From: Spirosoma sp. KUDC1026
GTDB taxonomy: Bacteria > Bacteroidota > Bacteroidia > Cytophagales > Spirosomataceae
Direction: 5' to 3'
Assembly: GCF_013375035.1 (NCBI RefSeq)
Contig: NZ_CP056032.1
Location: 1 to 64,000, forward strand
DNA length: 64,000 nt
Below are positions 16,689-24,840 of this stretch, one piece after another. The position numbers and the translations under genes are program-made. Position 1 is the first letter of the stretch, and every line of letters begins with the position of its first letter. Below the pieces are notes generated by a model, which did not search any database, was not told the DNA's origin, and was given only the letters and a program-made list of their open reading frames with translations.

Positions 16689-17603
16689 TTAAAACAGTTT
16701 GTCTGGATACGCTTTGTCGTCGTACAGTTTTTGCAGCGCTGCCTGCACTTTCGGCTTATCATCCGGGTACGTAACGCCGAACCAGGTTGAACTGCTGCGG
16801 AATACTTTGCAGCGCCCCGTTTCGGTCTGAATCAGGTTCGTCATGACAGTCGGGATATAAAACTCCGACTTGGGCGAATCGATGTTAGCGTAGGCGAAGC
16901 TTTCGAACTGCTGCTCCAGCAGAGGGAACACACTGGGCTTGAAGCCCCAGAAGTTCATGGACACAATCGTCTTGGGATCAAGGTCCGTTAATCCATCACC
17001 TTCTTCAAAGACAATTCGACCGCTGGTTTCGCCGGTTTTCTCTTCGTAAATTTTGGTTCGTTCGATTACCGACGCCAGGTTGCCGTCTTCCTGCACCGAA
17101 CAGACCCCCCGCGATACGGATCCGTTTTCCGATAGTGTTTTCTGCACTTCATAGCCAACCATGGCGTGCAGCGAATCGTCGGTATCGTTCTGGAGGAAAT
17201 CGCTGATGAGCTGAAAGGCTTCGTAGCCGTAGAAATCGTCGGCGTTAATCACCGCAAACGGCGTGTGGGTATGGTCTTTGGCGCAAAGCATGGCATGACC
17301 CGTTCCCCAGGGTTTCTTGCGGTCGATGACAGGAGCGATTTCGGCCGGCACGAACGAGTCCAGTGCCTGGATGGCGTAATCAACATCAATTTTACCAGCT
17401 AGTTTACGCCCAAAGACATCTTCGAAATCAGCTTTCAGTTCTTCGCGAATGATGAAAACGACTTTACCAAAACCCGCCCGGATAGCGTCGTGAAGCGAGT
17501 AGTCAATGATGGTTTCGCCGTTAGGGCCGAATTTGTCAAGTTGTTTAACACCACCGTATCGGCTGCCGATACCAGCAGCCAGAATCAGAAGGGTTGGTTG
17601 CAT
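16689..17603 (-). CDS. Sugar-phosphate nucleotidyltransferase
   Basis: A 304-residue protein with the nucleotidyltransferase start LLILAAGIGSRYGGVKQL, where Gly-rich loop, Arg and Lys bind the NTP. A metal-binding aspartate is in FAVINADDFYGYEAF and an NTP-transfer Lys/Glu region follows. It makes an NDP-sugar from NTP and a sugar 1-phosphate. The fold matches COG1208-type UTP or GTP transferases, but the LbH acyltransferase tail is absent, so the exact sugar is unclear. It is a single gene bounded by the 16.65 kb terminator and a 241-base divergent region to the DUF4142 gene. Confidence 0.88.
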   Translation of the reverse strand: MQPTLLILAAGIGSRYGGVKQLDKFGPNGETIIDYSLHDAIRAGFGKVVFIIREELKADFEDVFGRKLAGKIDVDYAIQALDSFVPAEIAPVIDRKKPWGTGHAMLCAKDHTHTPFAVINADDFYGYEAFQLISDFLQNDTDDSLHAMVGYEVQKTLSENGSVSRGVCSVQEDGNLASVIERTKIYEEKTGETSGRIVFEEGDGLTDLDPKTIVSMNFWGFKPSVFPLLEQQFESFAYANIDSPKSEFYIPTVMTNLIQTETGRCKVFRSSSTWFGVTYPDDKPKVQAALQKLYDDKAYPDKLF

Positions 17604-17844
17604 TGTCTGTGTCAGAAATTCAGTTTGAAACCTGCCCGTACCAATAGGTACAAGCAGTGTGCCGTCAAAATTATAAAAAAGGTTACCGGCTACCTATAGC
17701 CGCATTATTATCTGGCTTTTATCCTTTTTAGAGAAGAGACGCCGAACATTGGTTTCTACTATACTCCCATCGGCAGTTATTGTTCAGTTTGGCAAACAAG
17801 ACTGACGGGCAGCCGTTACGTTTACACCATTAATCACCAACATC

Positions 17845-18429
17845 ATGAAAAGCCACTACCTGGGTTTATTGCTGATCGGCACGGTAGCCCTGTATAACTG
17901 TTCAGGCAGCGACAGCACCAGCAAAGCCGAGCAACTGAACAACGAACGGATCGAGAAACAGGCCATCGCGATGGACGATGATGCCAAGGAGGACGCCAAA
18001 CGGGTTGCCAAATACCTGGTTCAGCTTTCGTCGGATCAGACAACCAGTCTGGAACTTTGCCGGATCGCCATTCAGAAGGCCACCAATCCCGAGGTACGGT
18101 CCTTCGCCCAACAGACGCTGCTGGCGCATCAGCAGGACGACCGTCAACTGCGGGTGCTGGCGAAGCAGGTCAACGTAACACTGCCAGTCGAGCAGTCGGG
18201 CGACGGAAAGAAACTGATCGACAAGCTCAATGACCACGAACGTGGTACGTCCTTCGACGTCGACTATCTGGATTATATGGCGACCCTCACCGACAAGATG
18301 ATCGACGTGAGCGACGACCTGGCCGACGATGCCCCTACCGACGACGTTAAGAAGTTTGCCAAAGAAGCGAAGAGCCATAACAAGCAGTTCTACGACCGCG
18401 CCAAGCAATCGAAAAACGCGCTGGATTGA
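17845..18429 (+). CDS. DUF4142 lipoprotein
   Basis: A 194-residue predicted lipoprotein (LLLIGTVALYNCSGSDS, cysteine about 19) followed by an all-helical DUF4142 domain. Two of the family features are visible: the EVRSFAQQTLLAHQQDDRQL helix and the DVDYLDYMATLTDKMID helix. The fold is a ferritin-like four-helix bundle, but the metal ligands of true ferritins are not evident. Proteins of this type are periplasmic and often stress-associated; no reaction is known. It is a single gene closed by a perfect-stem hairpin. Confidence 0.87.
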   Translation: MKSHYLGLLLIGTVALYNCSGSDSTSKAEQLNNERIEKQAIAMDDDAKEDAKRVAKYLVQLSSDQTTSLELCRIAIQKATNPEVRSFAQQTLLAHQQDDRQLRVLAKQVNVTLPVEQSGDGKKLIDKLNDHERGTSFDVDYLDYMATLTDKMIDVSDDLADDAPTDDVKKFAKEAKSHNKQFYDRAKQSKNALD

Positions 18430-18438
18430 GTATAAGGA

Positions 18439-18489
18439 AGCATAAATAAGAAGGACATGGTTAACAACCGTGTCCTTCTTATTTATGCT
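18439..18489 (+). terminator. Strong hairpin terminator after the DUF4142 gene
   Basis: A perfect 19-base stem pairs 18439-18457 with 18471-18489, extended by a few further pairs towards a short loop. It also marks the left limit of normal base composition before the AT-rich island. Confidence 0.8.
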
Positions 18490-18878
18490 AGACGTTAAGT
18501 TAGTACTAGCAACGCACCGCTCATTATATAGATGATGACAGCAAGAAAAGATCTACGAACACGGACAGTCGCTTGTCAGCTTTTTCAAATGCTGGACTAT
18601 GCGGTCATCCATTGTTACTGTCAACGGTTTACGGATTTGCGTAGTGGCGGGAAATCGAAGCACAAAACTGTCAATACACCAAAAAGGTTGATGGGAAATA
18701 GAATGTTTAACTAACTGCGTCACCCGCCATTGAGCCAAACGCCTGTTATACCTTCGCCTTTTTTTTCTGTCGGTCTATTTATTGTCATTTCGTATCTGCC
18801 TTGGTGCGTTGGCTTGGTGATACATTTACAAAACTTGGCTTGAGCGGTTTTGCAGATGTAGCACCAAATGCGTTGTCA
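18490..18878. other. Left non-coding flank of the AT-rich island
   Basis: This 389-base gap holds no convincing gene. A 60-codon frame at 18532-18714 has no domain features. The right half is T/G-rich and contains TTGGCTT twice (18809-18815 and 18835-18841). A GCCTGTTATA at 18741-18750 has an imperfect inverted counterpart at 24651-24660 on the far side of the island. The segment differs in texture from the other intergenic regions and may be part of the mobile unit. Confidence 0.4.
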
Positions 18879-21506
18879 TTATATTCTTTCAATTTTTGTT
18901 ACTTTCCATTTGTCTCCAGCATAAATTGCACTTGCGTTTACTCGACAATCACTTGTAATACCATGCTCTTCTAATAGATATTTTGGAACATAATAATCTC
19001 CGATAAAAGCGAAGTCTGGAATTGGTTTATTGATTATTAATTTTCCATTTTCGTCAAATGCGGAATCCTCAAGTTCAGCATCTTCCTCAAATCCGTAATC
19101 AGGGTAATAACCATTTTTATATTTTACTTCTAACAATCCAGTAATATCTTTTCGTAAGTTTGGATTTACCTCTTCTGTTAGTTCAATAGACAATATTTTC
19201 ACTCTTATTTTTTTGTCTTTGTCCGTTTTAGTAGCAAATGATAGTTTCACAAAATCACCTTCGATTGGTCTTAGCTTTGTTTCTGTAAATTTTATAATTC
19301 CTTGCATTTTGGATGAAATCACAAAGTGAAACAATTGTTTTTGTTCGTTCACTCCATCAACGATAGAAATTTGAGTTTGGAATTTTGAAAGAACAGATCT
19401 TTTGTCAATTTTCTGTATTTGTCGTAATTCTGTTCTGCTTTCGTCTTTTACTTTTTTGATATAACTCTTGGCTGCTATAAAATCTCCGATCTGTAGTTCA
19501 GGCTTAATTTGAAAAAAAAAGACTTCTTTATTTTCCGTTGTAATTGCGTGAATTATGTTTTTTTCTTTGTTAATGTAATCAATAACAGCAAAAGTATCAT
19601 CCAGTATTTCCCAATTACTTTTTCCTGTCTTGTCCGCAATTAGTGAAATATACTTGTATTCTGTAACAACAGTTTTACCAAACAAAGGGAATTTCCCTTC
19701 AACTTCTTTTTTAATTTGCTGCTTGTAAAGCTTAAATTTGAAAATTTGTCCTAATTCGGATTGCTTTAATATCTCAAAACGATTCTTTCCGATTGAAAAC
19801 TCTATTGTTTTTCCATCAGTAAACGCTAAACGCTCTTTCCCTTTTTCATCTTTCCATTTATCCGCTAAAACAACTTCTGTCCAATCTAAATCAGCATATG
19901 CAAAATTTTCAGCAAACGGAATATATTTTTTGTACAACTCCCGATTGTCTTTTAAACTTTGATTAACTGCGCTTGTATGTTTGTGTAATTCATCAAAAAC
20001 TTGAGATAATTTCCAGCCTTTTGTTTCCCTATGTTTCTTGTATAGTTCAAGTTCTATAAGTGCATTTTCTAATAGATTTTCGTCAATTAGAACCTTTGCT
20101 AAATCCAAATGAATTTCACCTAAAAAATCTTCGTTTTTTTCTAAACTCAATGCTTTTGATAACATTCCTATTTTTAAACATTTGTCGGAAATAATGCAAT
20201 CTGAAAACTCTTGCCAAACATAATATTTACCTGCAAGTTCCAAAACAATCTCCTTGTATATTTTGATTGCTAATCCTAACTCGTTGTTTTTGAAATGCAA
20301 TAAAGCTTTTTCTCGTAATAACCATTCATCGTTAGGGAACAATTTGATTGCTTTTTCATAAGGCTGAATAAGCCAAGCTAAATTTTGTTCGGATGTTTGA
20401 GTTTTCAGAACTTCAAAAGCTTTTTTAATTGCTTTTGTTGCTAACGGTTTGTAAACGTGTTCGTTTTTTTTTGTTTCTTTCCAATCGTCGGCTCTAAAAT
20501 TTTCCGGATTCCAATTTTTGAAAAACTCGAGAAAACGCCATTCGTCATTTTCTTTCATAAACCTTTCTGCAAGATTTAAAATTTCGGAATGCCATTTTGA
20601 TTGACCGTATTTAGAAAAATTGTTATTGTATTGGTTAAACAAATTCCACAATATGGATAATTTGTTTTCCTTATTTGCATTGAAAATATTCCAAAAGATG
20701 GTTTCCCTGAAAAAATCTAAAACGGTTTCTTTGTTAAGATTTACTTTGTTTAAGAATTCTTTAATGTTTACTTCTGTATTTGAGTTTACAAACTCTCGGC
20801 AAATGCGGGAAATAAGCGAAGGAATGTCTTTTCCGTCTTTATATCCATCGTACAAATCTTCACTACGAAGATTTGCTGGGTTCCATAAAAGGAAAAAATT
20901 GTAAAATCTGAAGTCCCTATGCGTTTTTGAATAATTTAAAGCAAAACTTAAAATCATAGAATGAAGCATTGACGGTCTTTCATTCTTCAAGTTCATATAA
21001 TCTCTTAAAAATGTCCGCACTTCAACAGATGAAAGATTCTTTTCCTCGACTTTGATATATCTGTAAATCACCCAACCATAAGATTCGTGATGTAGTTCTG
21101 TAAGTCTGTTTAGAGAGATTAGGGTTTTAAAGATCGCTAATGCTCCTTTATTATCCCCGTTTTTACTTAGTCCTTCTGCTTTCTGGATTTCCGAATAATT
21201 TGAGTCAATCTTTGGACGAAGAAAGCTTTTTTGATTTTCAATTATTTCATCCTTATTATCTTGAAAATCTATTGCATTAAGTTCTTTAAAGGAAGATTCC
21301 GCTTTGTTTAAGTTTTTAGTTGTTACATGATGTTTACATAAATCAATAAGAACCCAAGCAAATGCTTTTTGAATCCATTCATCATCAGATTCTTCTAAAT
21401 ACAAACTTCTTACAATAGCTAAAGCATTATTTAATTTATTCAGCTTTTCAATTCCTGACAAATTTTTTGCTTCATTTCGTAGCTCAAAAACTTTTTTAGA
21501 ATCCAT
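18879..21506 (-). CDS. Large helical-repeat protein with C-terminal OB-like barrels (no family recognised)
   Basis: An 875-residue soluble protein in strongly AT-rich DNA. Residues 1 to about 520 are alpha-helical and TPR-like (for example NLAWLIQPYEKAIKLFPND at 375-393, then LGLAIKIYKEIVLELAGKYY). An internal repeat appears at 200-218 (RFYNFFLLWNPANLRSEDL) and 324-342 (RFLEFFKNWNPENFRADDW). From about 540 the protein becomes beta-rich. Three stretches, near 635-700, 710-780 and 785-875, look like OB or cold-shock-like barrels. The last has FAFIGDYYVPKYLL, recalling nucleic-acid-binding strands. There is no signal or membrane segment and no catalytic motif that I recognise. Its ATG (21506) overlaps the stop of the upstream 992-residue gene by 11 bases, so the two are coupled. 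A role as nucleic-acid sensor or scaffold is only inferred. Confidence 0.75.
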   Translation of the reverse strand: MDSKKVFELRNEAKNLSGIEKLNKLNNALAIVRSLYLEESDDEWIQKAFAWVLIDLCKHHVTTKNLNKAESSFKELNAIDFQDNKDEIIENQKSFLRPKIDSNYSEIQKAEGLSKNGDNKGALAIFKTLISLNRLTELHHESYGWVIYRYIKVEEKNLSSVEVRTFLRDYMNLKNERPSMLHSMILSFALNYSKTHRDFRFYNFFLLWNPANLRSEDLYDGYKDGKDIPSLISRICREFVNSNTEVNIKEFLNKVNLNKETVLDFFRETIFWNIFNANKENKLSILWNLFNQYNNNFSKYGQSKWHSEILNLAERFMKENDEWRFLEFFKNWNPENFRADDWKETKKNEHVYKPLATKAIKKAFEVLKTQTSEQNLAWLIQPYEKAIKLFPNDEWLLREKALLHFKNNELGLAIKIYKEIVLELAGKYYVWQEFSDCIISDKCLKIGMLSKALSLEKNEDFLGEIHLDLAKVLIDENLLENALIELELYKKHRETKGWKLSQVFDELHKHTSAVNQSLKDNRELYKKYIPFAENFAYADLDWTEVVLADKWKDEKGKERLAFTDGKTIEFSIGKNRFEILKQSELGQIFKFKLYKQQIKKEVEGKFPLFGKTVVTEYKYISLIADKTGKSNWEILDDTFAVIDYINKEKNIIHAITTENKEVFFFQIKPELQIGDFIAAKSYIKKVKDESRTELRQIQKIDKRSVLSKFQTQISIVDGVNEQKQLFHFVISSKMQGIIKFTETKLRPIEGDFVKLSFATKTDKDKKIRVKILSIELTEEVNPNLRKDITGLLEVKYKNGYYPDYGFEEDAELEDSAFDENGKLIINKPIPDFAFIGDYYVPKYLLEEHGITSDCRVNASAIYAGDKWKVTKIERI

Positions 21507-24474
21507 AAACTATTGACTTTATATGTTCTAAAAAAGAATATGATGACTTATCTAAAACTTCAATTTTTGAAAAAAATCCCTTTGTATGACTTTTTTCACT
21601 TGTACCATACCAAACTCTCAAAGTTAAACTGTCTTTTTTAGAAGTTGCACGAAAAGTATCTTGATTATTATGGCTTTGTATTATTTTAAGGTTAATAGTC
21701 TCATTCTTGCAACTTTCTAACCAAGCAGAATAAATTTCTTCCCGAAAGTCTTTTGGTAATTCTGGATTGTCATCTGATATTGAAGTAACGTTTTGTTTTT
21801 GCTTAAAATAATCTTCAATACAAGATTTTACAATAATTCCATCTGCCCCATTAAGGTTTTCAATGCGAATATTCCCAACAGCAAAATTGTCCTTCGAACC
21901 TTTGTTATCAATATTTAGAATCAATTGTTTATTGTCGATTTGAGGAATAGAGTAAAGTGCTTTTGTCAAATATTCAGAACACTTTTTTGAACTTTCAAGT
22001 GAATAATTATTTTGTTCCAACAATTTAGAAATTTCACAAATAGAACCTACTACATTTTTATTTTCAAGTGATTGAACTTTATCTGCATATTTTTTTTCAA
22101 CATCGTAGTTTTCAAAAATAAGGAGTTGTTTTCGTTTTATGGAAACGCCAATTGAGGAATTGTCTTCGAATACACAGTCCATAAAAGGGTTTATTATTTG
22201 AGCCGAGATAATATTGACTATTTTACCTGTTGTAATTCCACTATACAACCAACGGAAATAGCTAGTATTCGTAATTCCGTCATTTTCCTTACGGTGCCCT
22301 TTTATAATAATTTCATCATAATTCGAACCGATTGCTTTATGAACAGTGATTGCCCAACCGTATTTAACAAAAACAGTATTTACAAATGGATCAGAATCTT
22401 TAATTTGGAAAAATATTTTCTTAGAATATTTTTTGTAGTAGCTCGAAAGCAAAATTCTTGAACTTTTACTTGTTTCAACTTTTTCTTTTTTTTCTTTTGG
22501 TAAACTATAGTTCTCAGCAAGTACTTTTATTGCTTCTTTTTCGCCATTTGAAAGGGCGTCATATTGGCTATCCTGCAATAGTTGTTTGTACTCTTGGCTA
22601 TCTTCAAATTTTTGTTTCCGTTTTTCTTCATTAACTTTCAAAGTTACAAAAGCTCTAAAAGCAATTTGTTCTTCTTTTGTTAAATCATCTTCGCTATTAA
22701 AGTAATTATTCAAAATCCAAATATCAGTTTCTGGTAAACCTGACAAACTTAAACATTTTACACTTATTTTTGTAAAAGATAAGAATATAGGATTTTGTGA
22801 TTGACGAATATTTATTGACTCTTGCTGTGATTCTTTAACGCCGAGCACGGTTAAAAACATTCCATTTATAATTCGTCTTGGAATTTGGAAACCATTATCA
22901 TCGGGAATAGAAACATTGTTATTTACGATTAGCAAGTCATTAACCCCCAAGCTTTCCCCATTTCTCAGACATTGTTTTTTAATCCATTTGTTAGTTTTCA
23001 AACAATCCTTTTTCGAATAGAACAAAACTGCATTATTTGGTTCATTAGAAAATGGCTTAGAAAACCACAAATGTAAATTTTGGACTCTTTGATTAGCGTC
23101 TTGCAAATCAATTAGAGTACTTTCTTCAAAACTGTAATGCAAATTATTAAAAAGTGATTTTTCAATACTTGTTGCTAAATCAGTTCGTAATTTTCCATTT
23201 CCATCTGAATATTCGTTGTCTACTGGTTTACGGTATTGTTTAATATTATCTCTATTGTATAATTCAGACAGGGTTTCTAAGTTCAATGCGGAATCTTCTT
23301 CTTTTCCAAATGTCAGAGAATAGGGGTCGCCAATAAATACAATTTTGCGATCACTTTGCGGATTCAGAAATTTGATAATATCTTCTAATAATCGACCCGA
23401 ACCAAAACGTAATAATTCTGATTGACTTAAACTGCGACTTACTAAATGTGCTTCGGTAACAATAACCAATGCTTTTTCGTCAATTTCTTTGCTTGATTTC
23501 AAAGGAATAATTTCGATCAGTTCTTCTTCTTCTTCATCTCTGTCTGAATCTTCATTCTGTCCTTCAATATCAGAGCCACCATAAATAACACTGTAAATCC
23601 CTTCTGTTTCTATATTACTCCTTCTTTGTATTTTCTTACTAATTCTTGCCGAATGTGACCATTTTTCAATTTGAGGGATATTATTATTCACCGCTTCGTT
23701 AGTAATATATCGTAACCAAGAATCTCTATCTTCAAAATTCATTGATTCTAAAACGAGAATTCCACCTTTTTCTTCCTTAAGAAAATCAACGATATCTTTT
23801 TCAACATCATCGTCAATTACTGTTACCAGCTTTTCAATGATTTGTTCAGATATAGGAATTTCTATATTTTTAATCCACTTTTCGGCTGGAAAAATACCTT
23901 TAAAAAGTATTACATTTTCTTCTTTATAAGAATTTTCACTTGCAAAATCATAAAGAAAATTCCCTAAGTCTGATTCTTGGATAAGTTTGTAATAGGGTAG
24001 ATTTCTTGGTACTTCATTATGAATTTCAATTGGTCCAGTAAAAATATTCGCAATACAAACTCTTGCGGGGTTTAAACCGTCAAAATGTTTGTTTTGCTCA
24101 ACTAATTCTCTAAAGGCGTTGCGATAAGAAACCAGTTGTCTAAAAGGATTGATAAAATTCGTCCCTGCTTTTATTTCTAATCTACTTCTGTCCTTTGGAC
24201 TTTCATTATGCCACTTTATTGAATGAAATTCATTTTCATTTGGTGGTAATTTGATTATTCCCTTATAATCTTTGAAATCAATCAGAATTAATCCATTGTT
24301 GTAATATAAAATGGCATCAGCACGAAAACGAGAATATGATTCATTGAATGGGTTTCCAATCAATAAGCCATTATAATCAAACTTGTCAAAAGTTGCTTCA
24401 ATTATATTTACAACCCTACGAAATTGTTCATTTTCGTGAGTATGTTCCGTTCTGTTATTTAATATTTCAAGCAT
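21496..24474 (-). CDS. NERD nuclease-like domain fused to a degenerate SF1 helicase-like region
   Basis: A 992-residue protein. Residues 20-75 fit a NERD domain of the PD-(D/E)xK fold: GLLIGNP, then D53 in FRADAILY, and D66/K68 in LILIDFKDYKG. A UvrD/RecD-like region follows, with a Walker-B-like ALVIVTEAHLV (335-345), motif III IVFIGDPYSL (378-387), motif V WAITVHKAIGSNYDEI (707-722) and motif VI LYSGITTGK (743-751). No GxxxxGK[ST] precedes Walker B. The expected P-loop place reads GGILVLESMNFEDRDSW (237-253), Walker B has Thr for Asp, and motif VI lacks its Arg. The helicase therefore appears unable to hydrolyse ATP. The C-terminal 190 residues are unrecognised. It is the first gene of a pair in a low-GC island and a likely defence effector. 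Confidence 0.78.
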   Translation of the reverse strand: MLEILNNRTEHTHENEQFRRVVNIIEATFDKFDYNGLLIGNPFNESYSRFRADAILYYNNGLILIDFKDYKGIIKLPPNENEFHSIKWHNESPKDRSRLEIKAGTNFINPFRQLVSYRNAFRELVEQNKHFDGLNPARVCIANIFTGPIEIHNEVPRNLPYYKLIQESDLGNFLYDFASENSYKEENVILFKGIFPAEKWIKNIEIPISEQIIEKLVTVIDDDVEKDIVDFLKEEKGGILVLESMNFEDRDSWLRYITNEAVNNNIPQIEKWSHSARISKKIQRRSNIETEGIYSVIYGGSDIEGQNEDSDRDEEEEELIEIIPLKSSKEIDEKALVIVTEAHLVSRSLSQSELLRFGSGRLLEDIIKFLNPQSDRKIVFIGDPYSLTFGKEEDSALNLETLSELYNRDNIKQYRKPVDNEYSDGNGKLRTDLATSIEKSLFNNLHYSFEESTLIDLQDANQRVQNLHLWFSKPFSNEPNNAVLFYSKKDCLKTNKWIKKQCLRNGESLGVNDLLIVNNNVSIPDDNGFQIPRRIINGMFLTVLGVKESQQESINIRQSQNPIFLSFTKISVKCLSLSGLPETDIWILNNYFNSEDDLTKEEQIAFRAFVTLKVNEEKRKQKFEDSQEYKQLLQDSQYDALSNGEKEAIKVLAENYSLPKEKKEKVETSKSSRILLSSYYKKYSKKIFFQIKDSDPFVNTVFVKYGWAITVHKAIGSNYDEIIIKGHRKENDGITNTSYFRWLYSGITTGKIVNIISAQIINPFMDCVFEDNSSIGVSIKRKQLLIFENYDVEKKYADKVQSLENKNVVGSICEISKLLEQNNYSLESSKKCSEYLTKALYSIPQIDNKQLILNIDNKGSKDNFAVGNIRIENLNGADGIIVKSCIEDYFKQKQNVTSISDDNPELPKDFREEIYSAWLESCKNETINLKIIQSHNNQDTFRATSKKDSLTLRVWYGTSEKSHTKGFFSKIEVLDKSSYSFLEHIKSIVYGF

Positions 24475-24840
24475 TGTCAGAGACTAGTTTTTATCGTGTG
24501 GGTTGTGGCAAAAGCAAATGTGCTGCATATGGTTGGCTTTGAGCTTGGGGATGCAGCTCTTTTAATGTTGCTGAAGTGTTGGCTTTTGTCTTTTATTTTT
24601 CTCTTCGTTTATTTTCGGTCGTGTTGTCTTTTAGGGTGAGGCACAACTCGTAACAGACGCACTTTTTGGCATCTAAGTAAAAGTATCCGAAATAGATCCA
24701 CTTGATATGATTATTGACACGTTACTTTTATTGTTATCTGATAGTCAGCACATTAGTGTCTACTCAAAGAGTTGCAGCCTATAAAACAATACGCGCATAT
24801 TTATTACAGCCAATTAATTAATGACTGGCCGACAACGTTT
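24475..24840. other. Right non-coding flank of the AT-rich island
   Basis: This 366-base stretch has no gene I can support. It carries TTGGCTT at 24533-24539 and 24579-24585, echoing the left flank, and a T-rich tract around 24586-24632 with TCGGTC as in the left flank. It probably contains the promoter of the leftward island operon. TAACAGACGC (24651-24660) is an 8-of-10 inverted match to the left flank. Confidence 0.4.

Noticed and set aside
18532..18714. A 60-codon open frame left of the island
   Set aside because: No domain features, no upstream signal and a frameless composition; chance frame in non-coding DNA.
23200..23240. GNGK within DGNGKLRTDL (residues 424-433 of the 992-residue protein) as a Walker A
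   Set aside because: It lies after Walker B and motif III, in the wrong order, and lacks the Ser/Thr after GK.
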